A stretch of DNA of 49,661 bases from Desulfovibrio sp. Lineage in GTDB: Bacteria; Desulfobacterota; Desulfovibrionia; Desulfovibrionales; Desulfovibrionaceae. The stretch covers positions 1 through 49,661 of the forward strand of contig JAFSVD010000055.1 of NCBI GenBank assembly GCA_017450275.1, read 5' to 3'. A program made the position numbers and the translations under genes. Of the stretch, positions 16,298 to 24,186 are shown piece after piece. The notes below the pieces were generated by a model, which had not been told where the DNA came from, did no database searches, and saw only the letters and a list, made by a program, of their open reading frames with translations. Numbering within the stretch: the stretch's first letter is position 1; the number at the start of each line of letters is the position of its first letter.

Positions 16298-17964
16298 TGG
16301 ATTGTTCCATGGATACCAATCGCTATCAATTTCTCGACGACACCTTTCTGGCCTTCTCGATGCTTGCAGAGACCCACTTTGTCACCCTCTACGACACCCA
16401 GCTCAAACTCTCCCGCTATTCGCCGGCAGCGGTCAAAATCTTCAATTTGCCGGGTGAATACGTGGAAGACGGCATGCACTCGTGGGAGCAGTTTATCCAT
16501 CCGGAAGACCGATCGCGCTTTGTCTCAACCACCCAAAAGCTCATGAATGGCACCCTCTTAAGCTACGATCTCACCTATCGGTGCAAAATCTGGGATGGCA
16601 GCTATTCGCTCTTCCGCTTTATCGGGGCGGTGATCCGCGACCACGAAGGCAAGCCAGGCCTGATCGGAGGCCTTATTATCAACGAAGGCCGTCTTGAGCT
16701 GACCGATTCCACAACCATGCTGAACAATAAGGACAGCTTCTTCAAGGATCTCGCTGCCCTCAAACACGCCAACCAGCCCTGTTGCATCCTGTTGCTGGGC
16801 ATCAATGAGCTCACGGAACTCAATCGCAAATACACCTACAGCTTCGGCAATCTCGTGCTGCAGCAGGTGGCGTGGCTGATCCAAGAAGCGGTTGGCACCC
16901 AAGGGGTTGTCTACCGCATGGAGGGCAAACGCTTTGCCATCCTGAGCAAGGAACTCAATGAAAAAGGCATGCGCAGGCTCTACAAGCACATCACCAAGCA
17001 ATTGCGCATCGGCGTGCATGTCGGCGAGACACGGCAAACGCTCTCAACGAGCGGTGGCATTTTCCAGGTTCGGGACTATAGTTTGTCCGAACACCTTATC
17101 TACGATTGCCTGCAAAGCGTGTACAAAGACTCGCGCTTTTTTCAGGACGGCGCCCTTGTCCCCTTTTCCCTGAGCGACACCGACCATACCGAAAACCTTC
17201 TCTCTGTTCTCGAACATATCCGCTACGCCATGAGCGACGACTGCGCCCATTTCTATCTCGAGTACCAGCCCGTGCTTGCCAAAAACAGCAAGACTGTTGT
17301 GGGATTCGAAGCTCTTTTGCGCTTCAAGGAGCAGTCAACCGGTTTTGTCCCAACCAAAACCTATATCACCATCCTGGAACAGGATTTTGCCTTTGAAGAG
17401 CTTGGCATATGGATTTTACGGCAGACCATGCTGGAAACCCTGCCCATCTTGGCCAAACACCCCAATCTCATCATCGGCGTCAACATCGCCCACACCCAAA
17501 TCCGCGACGTCTTTTTCCCGGAATCGCTCTCGCTGCTCTTGGAACAAACCGGTTTTCCGCCCAACCGCCTTGTGCTCGAATTGAACGCCCAATGCCGGAA
17601 TCTTCCTCTCACCACCATCGAGCACAGAGCCAAAGCCATCGTGGAAACAGGCGTACGCCTGTGCTTGGACGATTTTGGCGTGGGCAACTTCGCCCTTGAG
17701 ATTCTCCAAAACATCCCTGTCCAGCTTCTCAAAATCGATGCCCAGCTTTTGCGCTCAAGCTGCACAACCGAGATGGCCAAAAATGATCTCCACAATCTCT
17801 GCTCAATAGGCACAAGCCACAATACCCGTGTCTGCCTCAAATGCATCGAAACCCAGGCCATGGAAAAGGCTGTCAACGATGTGGCCTTTGACTATGCCCA
17901 GGGCTTTGCCTTTGCCTATCCCATGAAAGCAGACCACATTCTCACCTATCTCAACACCCAATAA
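16297..17964 (+). CDS. PAS - degenerate GGDEF - degenerate EAL protein
   Basis: 555 aa. A PAS domain occupies about 25-130 (WEQFIHPEDRSRF, RDHEGKPGLIGG). The GGDEF-like domain (about 150-290) has EGKRF where the catalytic GGDEF belongs, so it should not make cyclic-di-GMP. The EAL domain (about 310-550) keeps VGFEALLRF, LDDFGVGNFALEIL, LLKID and YAQGFAFAYPM. However, ELTE is ELNA and the AEGVE loop reads LKCIE, losing a catalytic glutamate, so phosphodiesterase activity is doubtful. It more likely binds a nucleotide or a protein partner. It is coupled to the upstream hybrid kinase (1-bp overlap), suggesting one signalling unit. A second start at 16309 is possible. Confidence 0.88.
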   Translation: MDCSMDTNRYQFLDDTFLAFSMLAETHFVTLYDTQLKLSRYSPAAVKIFNLPGEYVEDGMHSWEQFIHPEDRSRFVSTTQKLMNGTLLSYDLTYRCKIWDGSYSLFRFIGAVIRDHEGKPGLIGGLIINEGRLELTDSTTMLNNKDSFFKDLAALKHANQPCCILLLGINELTELNRKYTYSFGNLVLQQVAWLIQEAVGTQGVVYRMEGKRFAILSKELNEKGMRRLYKHITKQLRIGVHVGETRQTLSTSGGIFQVRDYSLSEHLIYDCLQSVYKDSRFFQDGALVPFSLSDTDHTENLLSVLEHIRYAMSDDCAHFYLEYQPVLAKNSKTVVGFEALLRFKEQSTGFVPTKTYITILEQDFAFEELGIWILRQTMLETLPILAKHPNLIIGVNIAHTQIRDVFFPESLSLLLEQTGFPPNRLVLELNAQCRNLPLTTIEHRAKAIVETGVRLCLDDFGVGNFALEILQNIPVQLLKIDAQLLRSSCTTEMAKNDLHNLCSIGTSHNTRVCLKCIETQAMEKAVNDVAFDYAQGFAFAYPMKADHILTYLNTQ

Positions 17965-17968
17965 AAAA

Positions 17969-17989
17969 GGCGGCATCAAGCCGCCTGCT
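17969..17989. terminator. Intrinsic terminator hairpin
   Basis: AGGCGGC and GCCGCCT around ATCAA, between convergent genes. On the minus strand the stem is followed by the U-run opposite AAAAAA at 17963-17968, so it can end the minus-strand operon. Confidence 0.75.
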
Positions 17990-17992
17990 CGT

Positions 17993-18274
17993 CTACGGAG
18001 CTTTTTTCGCATACACCCACCAAAAGACGCAACTGACAAGCGTTGGAAGCAGCCAGTCAAGCAGACTTTTTTGGTTCCAGACAATCGGATAGAAGCCCGC
18101 AAAGGTGGGCATGTCCGCAAACGACCCGTGTGCGTACCGGAGAACATAGCGGTATTCGGCCTGGGCGAATTCCCTGCTCACATAAAAAACCGCTGGCCAC
18201 AGGCAGAGCCATGCACGCCCTCGCAGCACGACCACGCAGACGCAAAAAAGCGCAGCCAAGCCCGCATGGATCAT
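17993..18274 (-). CDS. Small membrane protein, 93 aa
   Basis: No family recognised. Three hydrophobic segments are visible (about residues 1-16, 20-34 and 70-88), so it is an inner-membrane protein. AAGGAG lies 7 nt before ATG 18274. It starts 11 nt after the flavodoxin stop and probably forms an operon with it. Function unknown. Confidence 0.7.
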   Translation of the reverse strand: MIHAGLAALFCVCVVVLRGRAWLCLWPAVFYVSREFAQAEYRYVLRYAHGSFADMPTFAGFYPIVWNQKSLLDWLLPTLVSCVFWWVYAKKAP

Positions 18275-18285
18275 CGATCCGCTCC

Positions 18286-18768
18286 TTAGGCCTTTGCAAG
18301 CTGGGTATACATATCGACCAAGGCCTGCACATCGTCTGATCCCCGGAGTACCGCGCCCTCAAGGAAAGTTGCCTTTGGTGCCGATGCCTGGAGATGCTCC
18401 TTGGCCTTGCCAAAACCGCTCCCCCCGGATGTGGCAAACAAAATCACGGTCTTGCCCGAAAAATCGTAGTGTTCCAAGAAGGTATTGATAATGGTTGGGG
18501 CAATATACCACCAGATGGGAAAGCCCAGGAAAATGACATCGTGGTCAGCAATGGGCGCATTGGTGTCAGCGAGATCGGGACGCGATGCAGGATTATGCAT
18601 CTCAACCGACGATCTCGAGTGGGCATTGTTCCAGTCAAGGTCAGCCGCTGTATAGGGCTCTTTGGCCTTGATGGCGTACAAGGGGCAAGACAATTTCTCT
18701 GCCAGCTTTTTCCCAACCTTCATGGTGTTTCCCTGGGCAGAAAAAACAGCAATCAATGGTTTACGCAT
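18286..18768 (-). CDS. Flavodoxin
   Basis: 160 aa, low-potential one-electron carrier or quinone-type reductase of the short flavodoxin family. The FMN phosphate loop is FSAQGNTMKVGKKLAE near the N-terminus. GFPIWWYIAPTIINTFLE and LFATSGGSGFGKAKEHL are the loops that hold the isoalloxazine in Flavodoxin_4-type proteins. ATG 18768 has AAGGAG 5 nt upstream. The next gene downstream is the small membrane protein. It is divergent from the DJ-1-like gene, about 60 bp between starts. Confidence 0.92.
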   Translation of the reverse strand: MRKPLIAVFSAQGNTMKVGKKLAEKLSCPLYAIKAKEPYTAADLDWNNAHSRSSVEMHNPASRPDLADTNAPIADHDVIFLGFPIWWYIAPTIINTFLEHYDFSGKTVILFATSGGSGFGKAKEHLQASAPKATFLEGAVLRGSDDVQALVDMYTQLAKA

Positions 18769-18828
18769 ATTTACTCCTTGCGATTGGCTTTGACTCCGTA
18801 TTCCCTCACCACAAACAGCGAGGATTCC

Positions 18829-19389
18829 ATGAAAAAAGCACTGCTCATCTACGCGAATGGCAGCGAAGATTTGGAAATAACCGCAACCGCCGATATTCTC
18901 AATAGAGGTGGCATACAAGTCACTCGTGCTGCTGTCAACGAAGAAGGGACAAAGAATGTCCTTCTCGCCCACGGCACAGCCGTTGTCTGCGATGCCAATT
19001 TGAACGATATCGACGACACCTTTGATATCATCGTGATTCCAGGAGGCCTTGCAGGATCAGAACATTGCCGCGACAGCCATATTCTGATTGAGAAATTGAA
19101 ACAGCAAAAAGCCGAAGGCCGCTGGATTGCAGCCATCTGCGCTGCACCGGGTTTTGTTCTGCAAACCCATGGCTTGCTCGCTGGCGGTGTTATGGCAACC
19201 TGCTATCCTGGCTGCAACGACAGCGCTATCGAAGGCCTCAAAAGCGATGGCGTCGTTCTCGACCAAAACGCCAAGATTATCACCGGCAAAGGACCTGGCT
19301 TTGCCATCGCCTTTGCGCTTTGCATTCTGGAAACCCTTATGGGAAAGGATGTACGATCCAAGGTCGCCAAAGGCATGCTTCTCGAGTGA
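18829..19389 (+). CDS. DJ-1/PfpI/YajL-family protein
   Basis: 186 aa, class I glutamine amidotransferase-like fold. The nucleophile elbow AAICAAPGFVLQTHGLL carries the conserved Cys. The N-terminal glutamate region ANGSEDLEITATADIL and FDIIVIPGGLAGSEH match YajL/DJ-1 chaperone-type proteins, and TGKGPGFAIAFALCILE is the family end. Members act in oxidative or carbonyl stress as chaperones, glyoxalases or proposed deglycases. GAGGA precedes ATG 18829. It is divergent from flavodoxin, perhaps a shared stress response. A terminator follows. Confidence 0.93.
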   Translation: MKKALLIYANGSEDLEITATADILNRGGIQVTRAAVNEEGTKNVLLAHGTAVVCDANLNDIDDTFDIIVIPGGLAGSEHCRDSHILIEKLKQQKAEGRWIAAICAAPGFVLQTHGLLAGGVMATCYPGCNDSAIEGLKSDGVVLDQNAKIITGKGPGFAIAFALCILETLMGKDVRSKVAKGMLLE

Positions 19390-19406
19390 CGAAAGAAACC
19401 AACAAA

Positions 19407-19433
19407 AAACCCCCTCGCTTTGAGGGGGTTTTG
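19407..19433. terminator. Bidirectional intrinsic terminator
   Basis: AACCCCCTC and GAGGGGGTT around GCTTT with flanking A- and T-runs, between the convergent DJ-1-like gene and sctF. Confidence 0.9.
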
Positions 19434-19439
19434 TTTGGT

Positions 19440-19685
19440 CTAGCCTGTACGCTGAGCCAAAGACTTCAGCATGTCTTGGAGACTCTTTGTGATGGATGAG
19501 ATCATCTCCATCTTCGCATTATATTGTCCCATGGCAAATTGCACCTTGAGCATTTCCGCTTGGTCAATCGTGCCATCCTTGTTAGAACTCAGGTTCTTGA
19601 TCTTTTCCTGTAAACTCTTGCCATCGGCTTGAATACTATTCAAACCGTTTTGGAACATTGTTCCGATACTCAATCCGTCAGCCAT
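19440..19685 (-). CDS. sctF: Type III secretion needle protein SctF
   Basis: 81 aa, all-helical subunit of the extracellular needle (YscF/PscF/MxiH family). Shown by size, a helix-turn-helix layout and the C-terminal signature VQFAMGQYNAKMEMISSITKSLQDMLKSL. The mid-region NKDGTIDQAEML replaces the NP-containing turn of YscF. ATG 19685 has AAGGAG 6 nt upstream. Notable location: it is 20 bp behind the sigma54 activator gene and about 25 kb from its likely chaperone pair at 44641-45239, whereas in Yersinia-type clusters yscE, yscF and yscG are contiguous. It is the last gene before a terminator, so it should share the sigma54-type promoter at 21819. Confidence 0.9.
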   Translation of the reverse strand: MADGLSIGTMFQNGLNSIQADGKSLQEKIKNLSSNKDGTIDQAEMLKVQFAMGQYNAKMEMISSITKSLQDMLKSLAQRTG

Positions 19686-19705
19686 ATGGTTCTCCTTCAT
19701 CCGCA

Positions 19706-21799
19706 TCAGGGGGTATCTCCCATCCGCGATTGCAATATATTCTGTACCGTTAACCCTAAACGTTTCATTCTCGAATTCAACGTCGTCCGATTCACCCCGA
19801 GCATGGCCGCAGCCCCTCTGGATCCTGCGATCACCCCATTGCACACACGCACAGCGTGGGTGATGGCCTTGATCATGGCTTCATCGGATTCTTTCTTGGG
19901 AAGACGGGGCGCATCGGGTTCTTGAACCGTTTGGACGCGCTGTCCCTGAAAAACGCTCCCGTCAAGACATAGGCTTGTTCCCTGCGTCAATATCACCGCC
20001 CGTTCAATGACATTGGCCAATTCGCGTACATTGCCAGGCCAAGGCTGTGAGCACAGCCAATCGATGCCGCTTTGCGGAATCGATGTGATCGTTTTCTTCA
20101 TCCTTTTTGCGTGTTCCTGCATAAAATGCAGGGCAAGAAGGGGAATATCTTCGCGCCGTTCCCTGAGAGGAGGAAGACGAATGGGAAAGACATTCAGGCG
20201 ATAGTAGAGGTCGTCGCGAAAACGCTTTTGCTGCACCATGGCCAAAAGATCTTGATTGGTGGCAGCCACAAGGCGCACATCGATCGGAATCACACTCTGC
20301 CCACCCAGCCTCTCCAGTTCCCTGGACTGCAGGATGCGAAGCAGCTTGGGCTGAAGAGCCAAGGGCATATCGCCCACTTCGTCGAGCAGAAGGGTACTGC
20401 CATTGGCAATCTCAAAACGCCCTTTGTGCTGGCGATTCGCTCCGGTAAAGGCGCCTTTCTCGTAGCCAAACAATTCGCTCTCAAGCAAGGTTTCCGGCAC
20501 AGCAGCGCAATTGATCTTCACCATCCGCTGCTCTTTTCGTTGGCTTGCCATGTGGATGGCTTCAGCCACCATCTCTTTGCCCGTGCCTGTCTCCCCAAGG
20601 AGGAGCACCGTGCTGTCGCTCTTTGCGACCATGGAAACCTGGTATAAAACGTGTTCTATGGCCGGACTCTGGCCGATGATGGTGCCGCCCCCCCATTGCT
20701 GGGCGATTTCCGACGAAAGATAGGCGTTTTCCTCAAAGAGTCGTTCGGCCTTCAGTCGTACACTGGCGTATTCGGTGGCGTTGCGGACAGCCAAGGCAAC
20801 GGCATGGCCGATTTGCAACAAAAGACTGACGGCATCTCTCGTAAAACTTTCGATCGCTGTGTGCGCCAAGGCAAGAACACCCAAGACGTTTTCCTGAAAA
20901 ATCAGCGGTATCGCACACACAACACGGTTGTTGGCTGCCAAAAAATTCGCGACAAGCGGATCGTGGGCTGCCATATCCACAAGCTGCGCGTGTTGCAGGA
21001 TGTGGGGGCTCTCCAGGGGAGCCAGCGCCTGGCAAAGACTTGCTGTACGGGCAATACGGCGCTCTCCTGTGCCCAAACTCGCTTGCCCAGACTTCGCACA
21101 CAAGACAAGAACCTGTTCGCCGTCAAAGAGCTCCAAGCCCACATCGTGCAAGGCAAAAAAGCGTCGAATGTCCAAGGCGAGCATATCGAGCATGGCCTGG
21201 GTGTGCAAAGAACTCATCGCCACATTGGTCACAGCCACCAGGATGTTCAACTGATCGCGTTCCTTGCGCAAGGCATCGCGCTCAAGCTGCGCTTCTTCCT
21301 GCTGCAAAAACTGCGAAACCTGGGCTGTCACAAATCCCCGCAAGAGGCGACAAAACGGCAATGCTTGGGTATCAAAGGCCTGCTCACTGGTGCGGATAAC
21401 CATCAAGACCGCGTAGTAGCCAGGCACTTCCACAGGCAAGGGCAAGAGCAAGATATGGCGGGCGTCTTGGGGAATGACGCGTTTTGCCACCTGGAATGCT
21501 TCCAAAAAACGCTCTTTGGTGAAGATCGCAGGCTCTTGCTGACGAAACAAGGCGTATTTGCCCTCGAGCAAACGATCGATGGGCGTGCAATCGCAACTTG
21601 TTGCTGTCGTATCGAGTGAATAGATTCTGGCGTGCTCCTGTAAGGGGGTCTCTATCATGAGAAGAACCCGTTCAAAAGGAAGCAGCGGCGTACAACAGAA
21701 TTTGAGCAGACGCAACAGTTCCGGAATATTCTTTTGCAGCGGAAACAAATGGGATGCGGCTAAAACAGCATCCACGCCGCTTGCGTCGTGTGTTTTCAT
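19706..21799 (-). CDS. Sigma54-dependent transcriptional activator (FhlA-like, GAF-AAA+-Fis HTH)
   Basis: About 697 aa. A GAF-like region occupies about 20-165 and a second GAF 185-340. The AAA+ domain follows with Walker A GETGTGKE at 402-409, the sigma54-contacting GAFTGA at 449-454, LLLDEVGDMPLALQ and the RFRDDLYYRLNVFP region. A Fis-type helix-turn-helix closes it (RGAAAMLGVNRTTLNSRMKRLG). GAFTGA intact means it should open sigma54 promoters. It has no receiver domain, so control is by ligand or protein contact. Candidate starts are ATG 21799 or ATG 21805. A near-consensus -24/-12 promoter (21819-21834) lies right before them, with two motif copies upstream, suggesting autoactivation. sctF follows 20 bp downstream. 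Confidence 0.95.
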   Translation of the reverse strand: MKTHDASGVDAVLAASHLFPLQKNIPELLRLLKFCCTPLLPFERVLLMIETPLQEHARIYSLDTTATSCDCTPIDRLLEGKYALFRQQEPAIFTKERFLEAFQVAKRVIPQDARHILLLPLPVEVPGYYAVLMVIRTSEQAFDTQALPFCRLLRGFVTAQVSQFLQQEEAQLERDALRKERDQLNILVAVTNVAMSSLHTQAMLDMLALDIRRFFALHDVGLELFDGEQVLVLCAKSGQASLGTGERRIARTASLCQALAPLESPHILQHAQLVDMAAHDPLVANFLAANNRVVCAIPLIFQENVLGVLALAHTAIESFTRDAVSLLLQIGHAVALAVRNATEYASVRLKAERLFEENAYLSSEIAQQWGGGTIIGQSPAIEHVLYQVSMVAKSDSTVLLLGETGTGKEMVAEAIHMASQRKEQRMVKINCAAVPETLLESELFGYEKGAFTGANRQHKGRFEIANGSTLLLDEVGDMPLALQPKLLRILQSRELERLGGQSVIPIDVRLVAATNQDLLAMVQQKRFRDDLYYRLNVFPIRLPPLRERREDIPLLALHFMQEHAKRMKKTITSIPQSGIDWLCSQPWPGNVRELANVIERAVILTQGTSLCLDGSVFQGQRVQTVQEPDAPRLPKKESDEAMIKAITHAVRVCNGVIAGSRGAAAMLGVNRTTLNSRMKRLGLTVQNILQSRMGDTP

Positions 21800-21818
21800 T
21801 CGCATTTGCCCCTTATTC

Positions 21819-21834
21819 AGCAAAAACAGTGCCA
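21819..21834 (-). promoter_or_regulatory. Sigma54 (-24/-12) promoter of the activator-sctF operon
   Basis: Read on the minus strand the sequence is TGGCACTGTTTTTGCT, matching TGGCACRNNNNTTGCW at every position but one, with the correct GG-N10-GC spacing. The predicted start (about 21808) is only 3-9 nt before the candidate ATGs, and the AAGGGG box would lie upstream of it. Either the message is nearly leaderless or translation starts further in. Confidence 0.7.
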
Positions 21835-21920
21835 CACAGAAAAAAGCCTTTCCATACGCCTGTATGCCCTGTCTTCTTCCCTTTATCCCAGACAAAGACG
21901 CCCAGACGCCCTGCTATTTC

Positions 21921-21967
21921 ATCATTTATGACGAATCGCTTCTCCACAGCAATCCAAAATGACGATA
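21921..21967 (+). promoter_or_regulatory. Paired upstream activator motif, activator/phosphatase intergenic region
   Basis: Two copies lie 31 bp apart: ATCATTTATGACGAA (21921-21935) and CCAAAATGACGATA (21954-21967). They are about 105-140 bp upstream of the -12 element at 21820, a usual enhancer distance. The rest of the 362-bp gap to the phosphatase gene (22162) shows no good sigma54 promoter in the plus direction. Confidence 0.6.
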
Positions 21968-22161
21968 CCATAGCCTTCCGTAGACGAACTTGGCAAAATT
22001 TGCGAAAAGAGAGCTAGGCATCAACGTTTCCTGCCCTGTTTTTTTCGAGAAAGTACGCAGAACCCAAGCGTCTGTAAATATCCCGGATTCGATCGAGTCA
22101 GTCTCCACCAGGGAGCATCTCAAAGACAGCCACGCGTAACCAAGCTATTCTAAGGCCGACC

Positions 22162-24150
22162 ATGACCCTTCAAACCAAACTCTCTCTCTCTGTTGCGACA
22201 GCTGTTGCCTTGAGCATTCTTCTCACGCTCATTCTCACATGGAGACAAGTCTCAACCGTCACCATTACAAAAGAAGAAGAGCATTTTGCGTCATTGGGAA
22301 AAACAATCGAACAAAACCTTGAGGCGACCTTCCACGAATACCTGGCAGCACGGGTTCGCATCGTGCTGGCAACCAAGGAGCTTCTCCGTTCAAGCAGCAC
22401 CGACGCCAAGCACGATATCGCGGTGATTGAACACCATATCCCTCCCTCTCCTGAACAAAACACCTTGCGCCTCGAATTGCTCTCCAACCACACAAACACC
22501 CAACAGATATCCCAATCGCCCCCTTGCGAGCTCTTTCTCTCCACAACAACCGATCTCATAACACATGGCCTTCCTGCCCTCCATATTCCCCCGCAAGCGT
22601 ACGATGCCTACGATTTCTATCTCGGCGACACCGTGGCACTGATCCCCGCAAAAGGCTCCTTTTCCATCATTACCACAAATCAGTCGAATAACCCTATCCT
22701 GCTCTTCATGCTGCCCATCGAGCCTGGCTCAATCGATGAGAGCCAAACAATCGTCTACGACCGCCTCATCGTGGCAGGAACCCCCTTGCGCAGCCTTTTC
22801 AAGGAAGCGGAAGAACTGTTGCGCGAACGCATCGACACAGCCAAGATCAATTTTGAAAACATCACGTTTTACGATCAGGGCTGCCTTTTGCTGAAAAGCA
22901 ATACGGGCGAAGATCTGATCGACAGGGGCGAAAGCGCAGCCATACGCGATCTTCTCCCCGATCTCTGTGGCATGGCCAAGGAAGACGACAACGTGACCGA
23001 GCATGTGCAAACCGAAGCCGGCACCTATCTCTGCCATGTGGCCTGGATTCAATGCTACGACTATTACCTGATCATGGCTGTGCCCATCGACGTCTTGCGC
23101 GCAACCACCAAGGAATTGATCAAACGCCTCATCGTCACCTCTGTTGCCTGTCTGCTTTTGGCCTGCCTCTCAACACTCTGGATGCTCATCCAAAGCCTGC
23201 GCCCGTTCGGCGTCCTGGTTGCCTGCACCAAGGAAATGGCAGGGCTCAATCCCTCGGTATCCACGGAATTGGACGCCATGGAGACCATGGTGAGCGAGCG
23301 CCTCGATGTGCATCGCCACGACGAGCTGGGGGATCTGGCACGCTCCTTTGCCGCGATGAGCAAGGAATTGGCGAACAATATCCGCACCTCCCTCGAGGTG
23401 ATGACAGCCCAAAAACGGCTTGAGGGTGAATTGTCCGCAGCCAGGGATATTCAAATGAGTATCCTGCCCACCCTGGATGACTCCTCAACCGAAGAAAATT
23501 TTGCTGTGGCTGCCTTTCTTGAGCCAGCGCTCGAGGTCGGCGGGGATCTCTACGACTGCTTTCCGATTGAGGATGGACGCAAGGCCATTGTGATTGGCGA
23601 TGTCTCGGGAAAAGGCGTGCCGGCGTCGCTCTTTATGACCATGTCTGTCACCTTGATCCGCTTTGCCCTGCGCTCCACCCCCTCTCCAGCCCAAGCCATG
23701 ACCCACGTCAACACCCTCCTGGAGGAACACAATTCAGGCAGCATGTTTGTCACCCTCTTTATAGGGCTCTTTGATCCCCAAACCGGCGATCTCCACTATG
23801 CCAATGGCGGCCATTGCCTGCCCTATATCCTGGCGCAAGACGGAAGCATCAGACAGCTTGAAAACCTAAGCGGCCCCTTGGTCGGCGCCATGCCAGGCCT
23901 CGTCTACACCGACTTCCACGATACCCTACAAATTGGCGATCGCTGTTTTCTCTATACCGATGGCCTCACTGAGGCCATGAACGCCAACAAAGACCTTTTC
24001 GGCGATGCCAACGTGGCTGCCTCCCTCACCAAACACGCGACCCTTTCGCCAAGCCTCCTCGAAAAAGCCGTGTTTGAGGATATCTGCCAATTCAGAGGAA
24101 CAGAGCCACCCTCAGACGATATCACCATGCTCACCATCGCCCGTCTTTGA
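22162..24150 (+). CDS. RsbU-like membrane PP2C (SpoIIE-type) serine phosphatase with HAMP
   Basis: 662 aa. A helix at about 9-27, a periplasmic sensing region to about 310, and a second helix at about 325-345 lead into a HAMP-like segment and coiled coil. The SpoIIE phosphatase domain (about 420-660) keeps the metal-binding motifs: VGGDLYDCF, VIGDVSGKGVPASLFM, ANGGHCLPYIL, LYTDGLTEAMN and PSDDITML. Enzymes of this type dephosphorylate an STAS anti-anti-sigma protein in partner switching. The STAS and kinase genes lie 1.1 kb downstream on the other strand (25262-26045), so this is their likely phosphatase. Bordetella BtrU is a precedent controlling a T3SS. It is divergent from the sigma54 activator. 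Confidence 0.93.
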   Translation: MTLQTKLSLSVATAVALSILLTLILTWRQVSTVTITKEEEHFASLGKTIEQNLEATFHEYLAARVRIVLATKELLRSSSTDAKHDIAVIEHHIPPSPEQNTLRLELLSNHTNTQQISQSPPCELFLSTTTDLITHGLPALHIPPQAYDAYDFYLGDTVALIPAKGSFSIITTNQSNNPILLFMLPIEPGSIDESQTIVYDRLIVAGTPLRSLFKEAEELLRERIDTAKINFENITFYDQGCLLLKSNTGEDLIDRGESAAIRDLLPDLCGMAKEDDNVTEHVQTEAGTYLCHVAWIQCYDYYLIMAVPIDVLRATTKELIKRLIVTSVACLLLACLSTLWMLIQSLRPFGVLVACTKEMAGLNPSVSTELDAMETMVSERLDVHRHDELGDLARSFAAMSKELANNIRTSLEVMTAQKRLEGELSAARDIQMSILPTLDDSSTEENFAVAAFLEPALEVGGDLYDCFPIEDGRKAIVIGDVSGKGVPASLFMTMSVTLIRFALRSTPSPAQAMTHVNTLLEEHNSGSMFVTLFIGLFDPQTGDLHYANGGHCLPYILAQDGSIRQLENLSGPLVGAMPGLVYTDFHDTLQIGDRCFLYTDGLTEAMNANKDLFGDANVAASLTKHATLSPSLLEKAVFEDICQFRGTEPPSDDITMLTIARL

Positions 24151-24157
24151 GCGAATA

Positions 24158-24186
24158 AAAAACCCACCAAAAGGTGGGTTTTTTTA
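24158..24186. terminator. Bidirectional intrinsic terminator
   Basis: AAAACCCACC and GGTGGGTTTT around AAAA with A- and T-tails, between the convergent phosphatase and lytic transglycosylase genes. Confidence 0.9.

Noticed and set aside
21985-22005. TTGGCAAAATTTGCG as a plus-strand sigma54 promoter for the phosphatase
   Set aside because: GG and GC are only 8 nt apart instead of 10, which abolishes sigma54 recognition.
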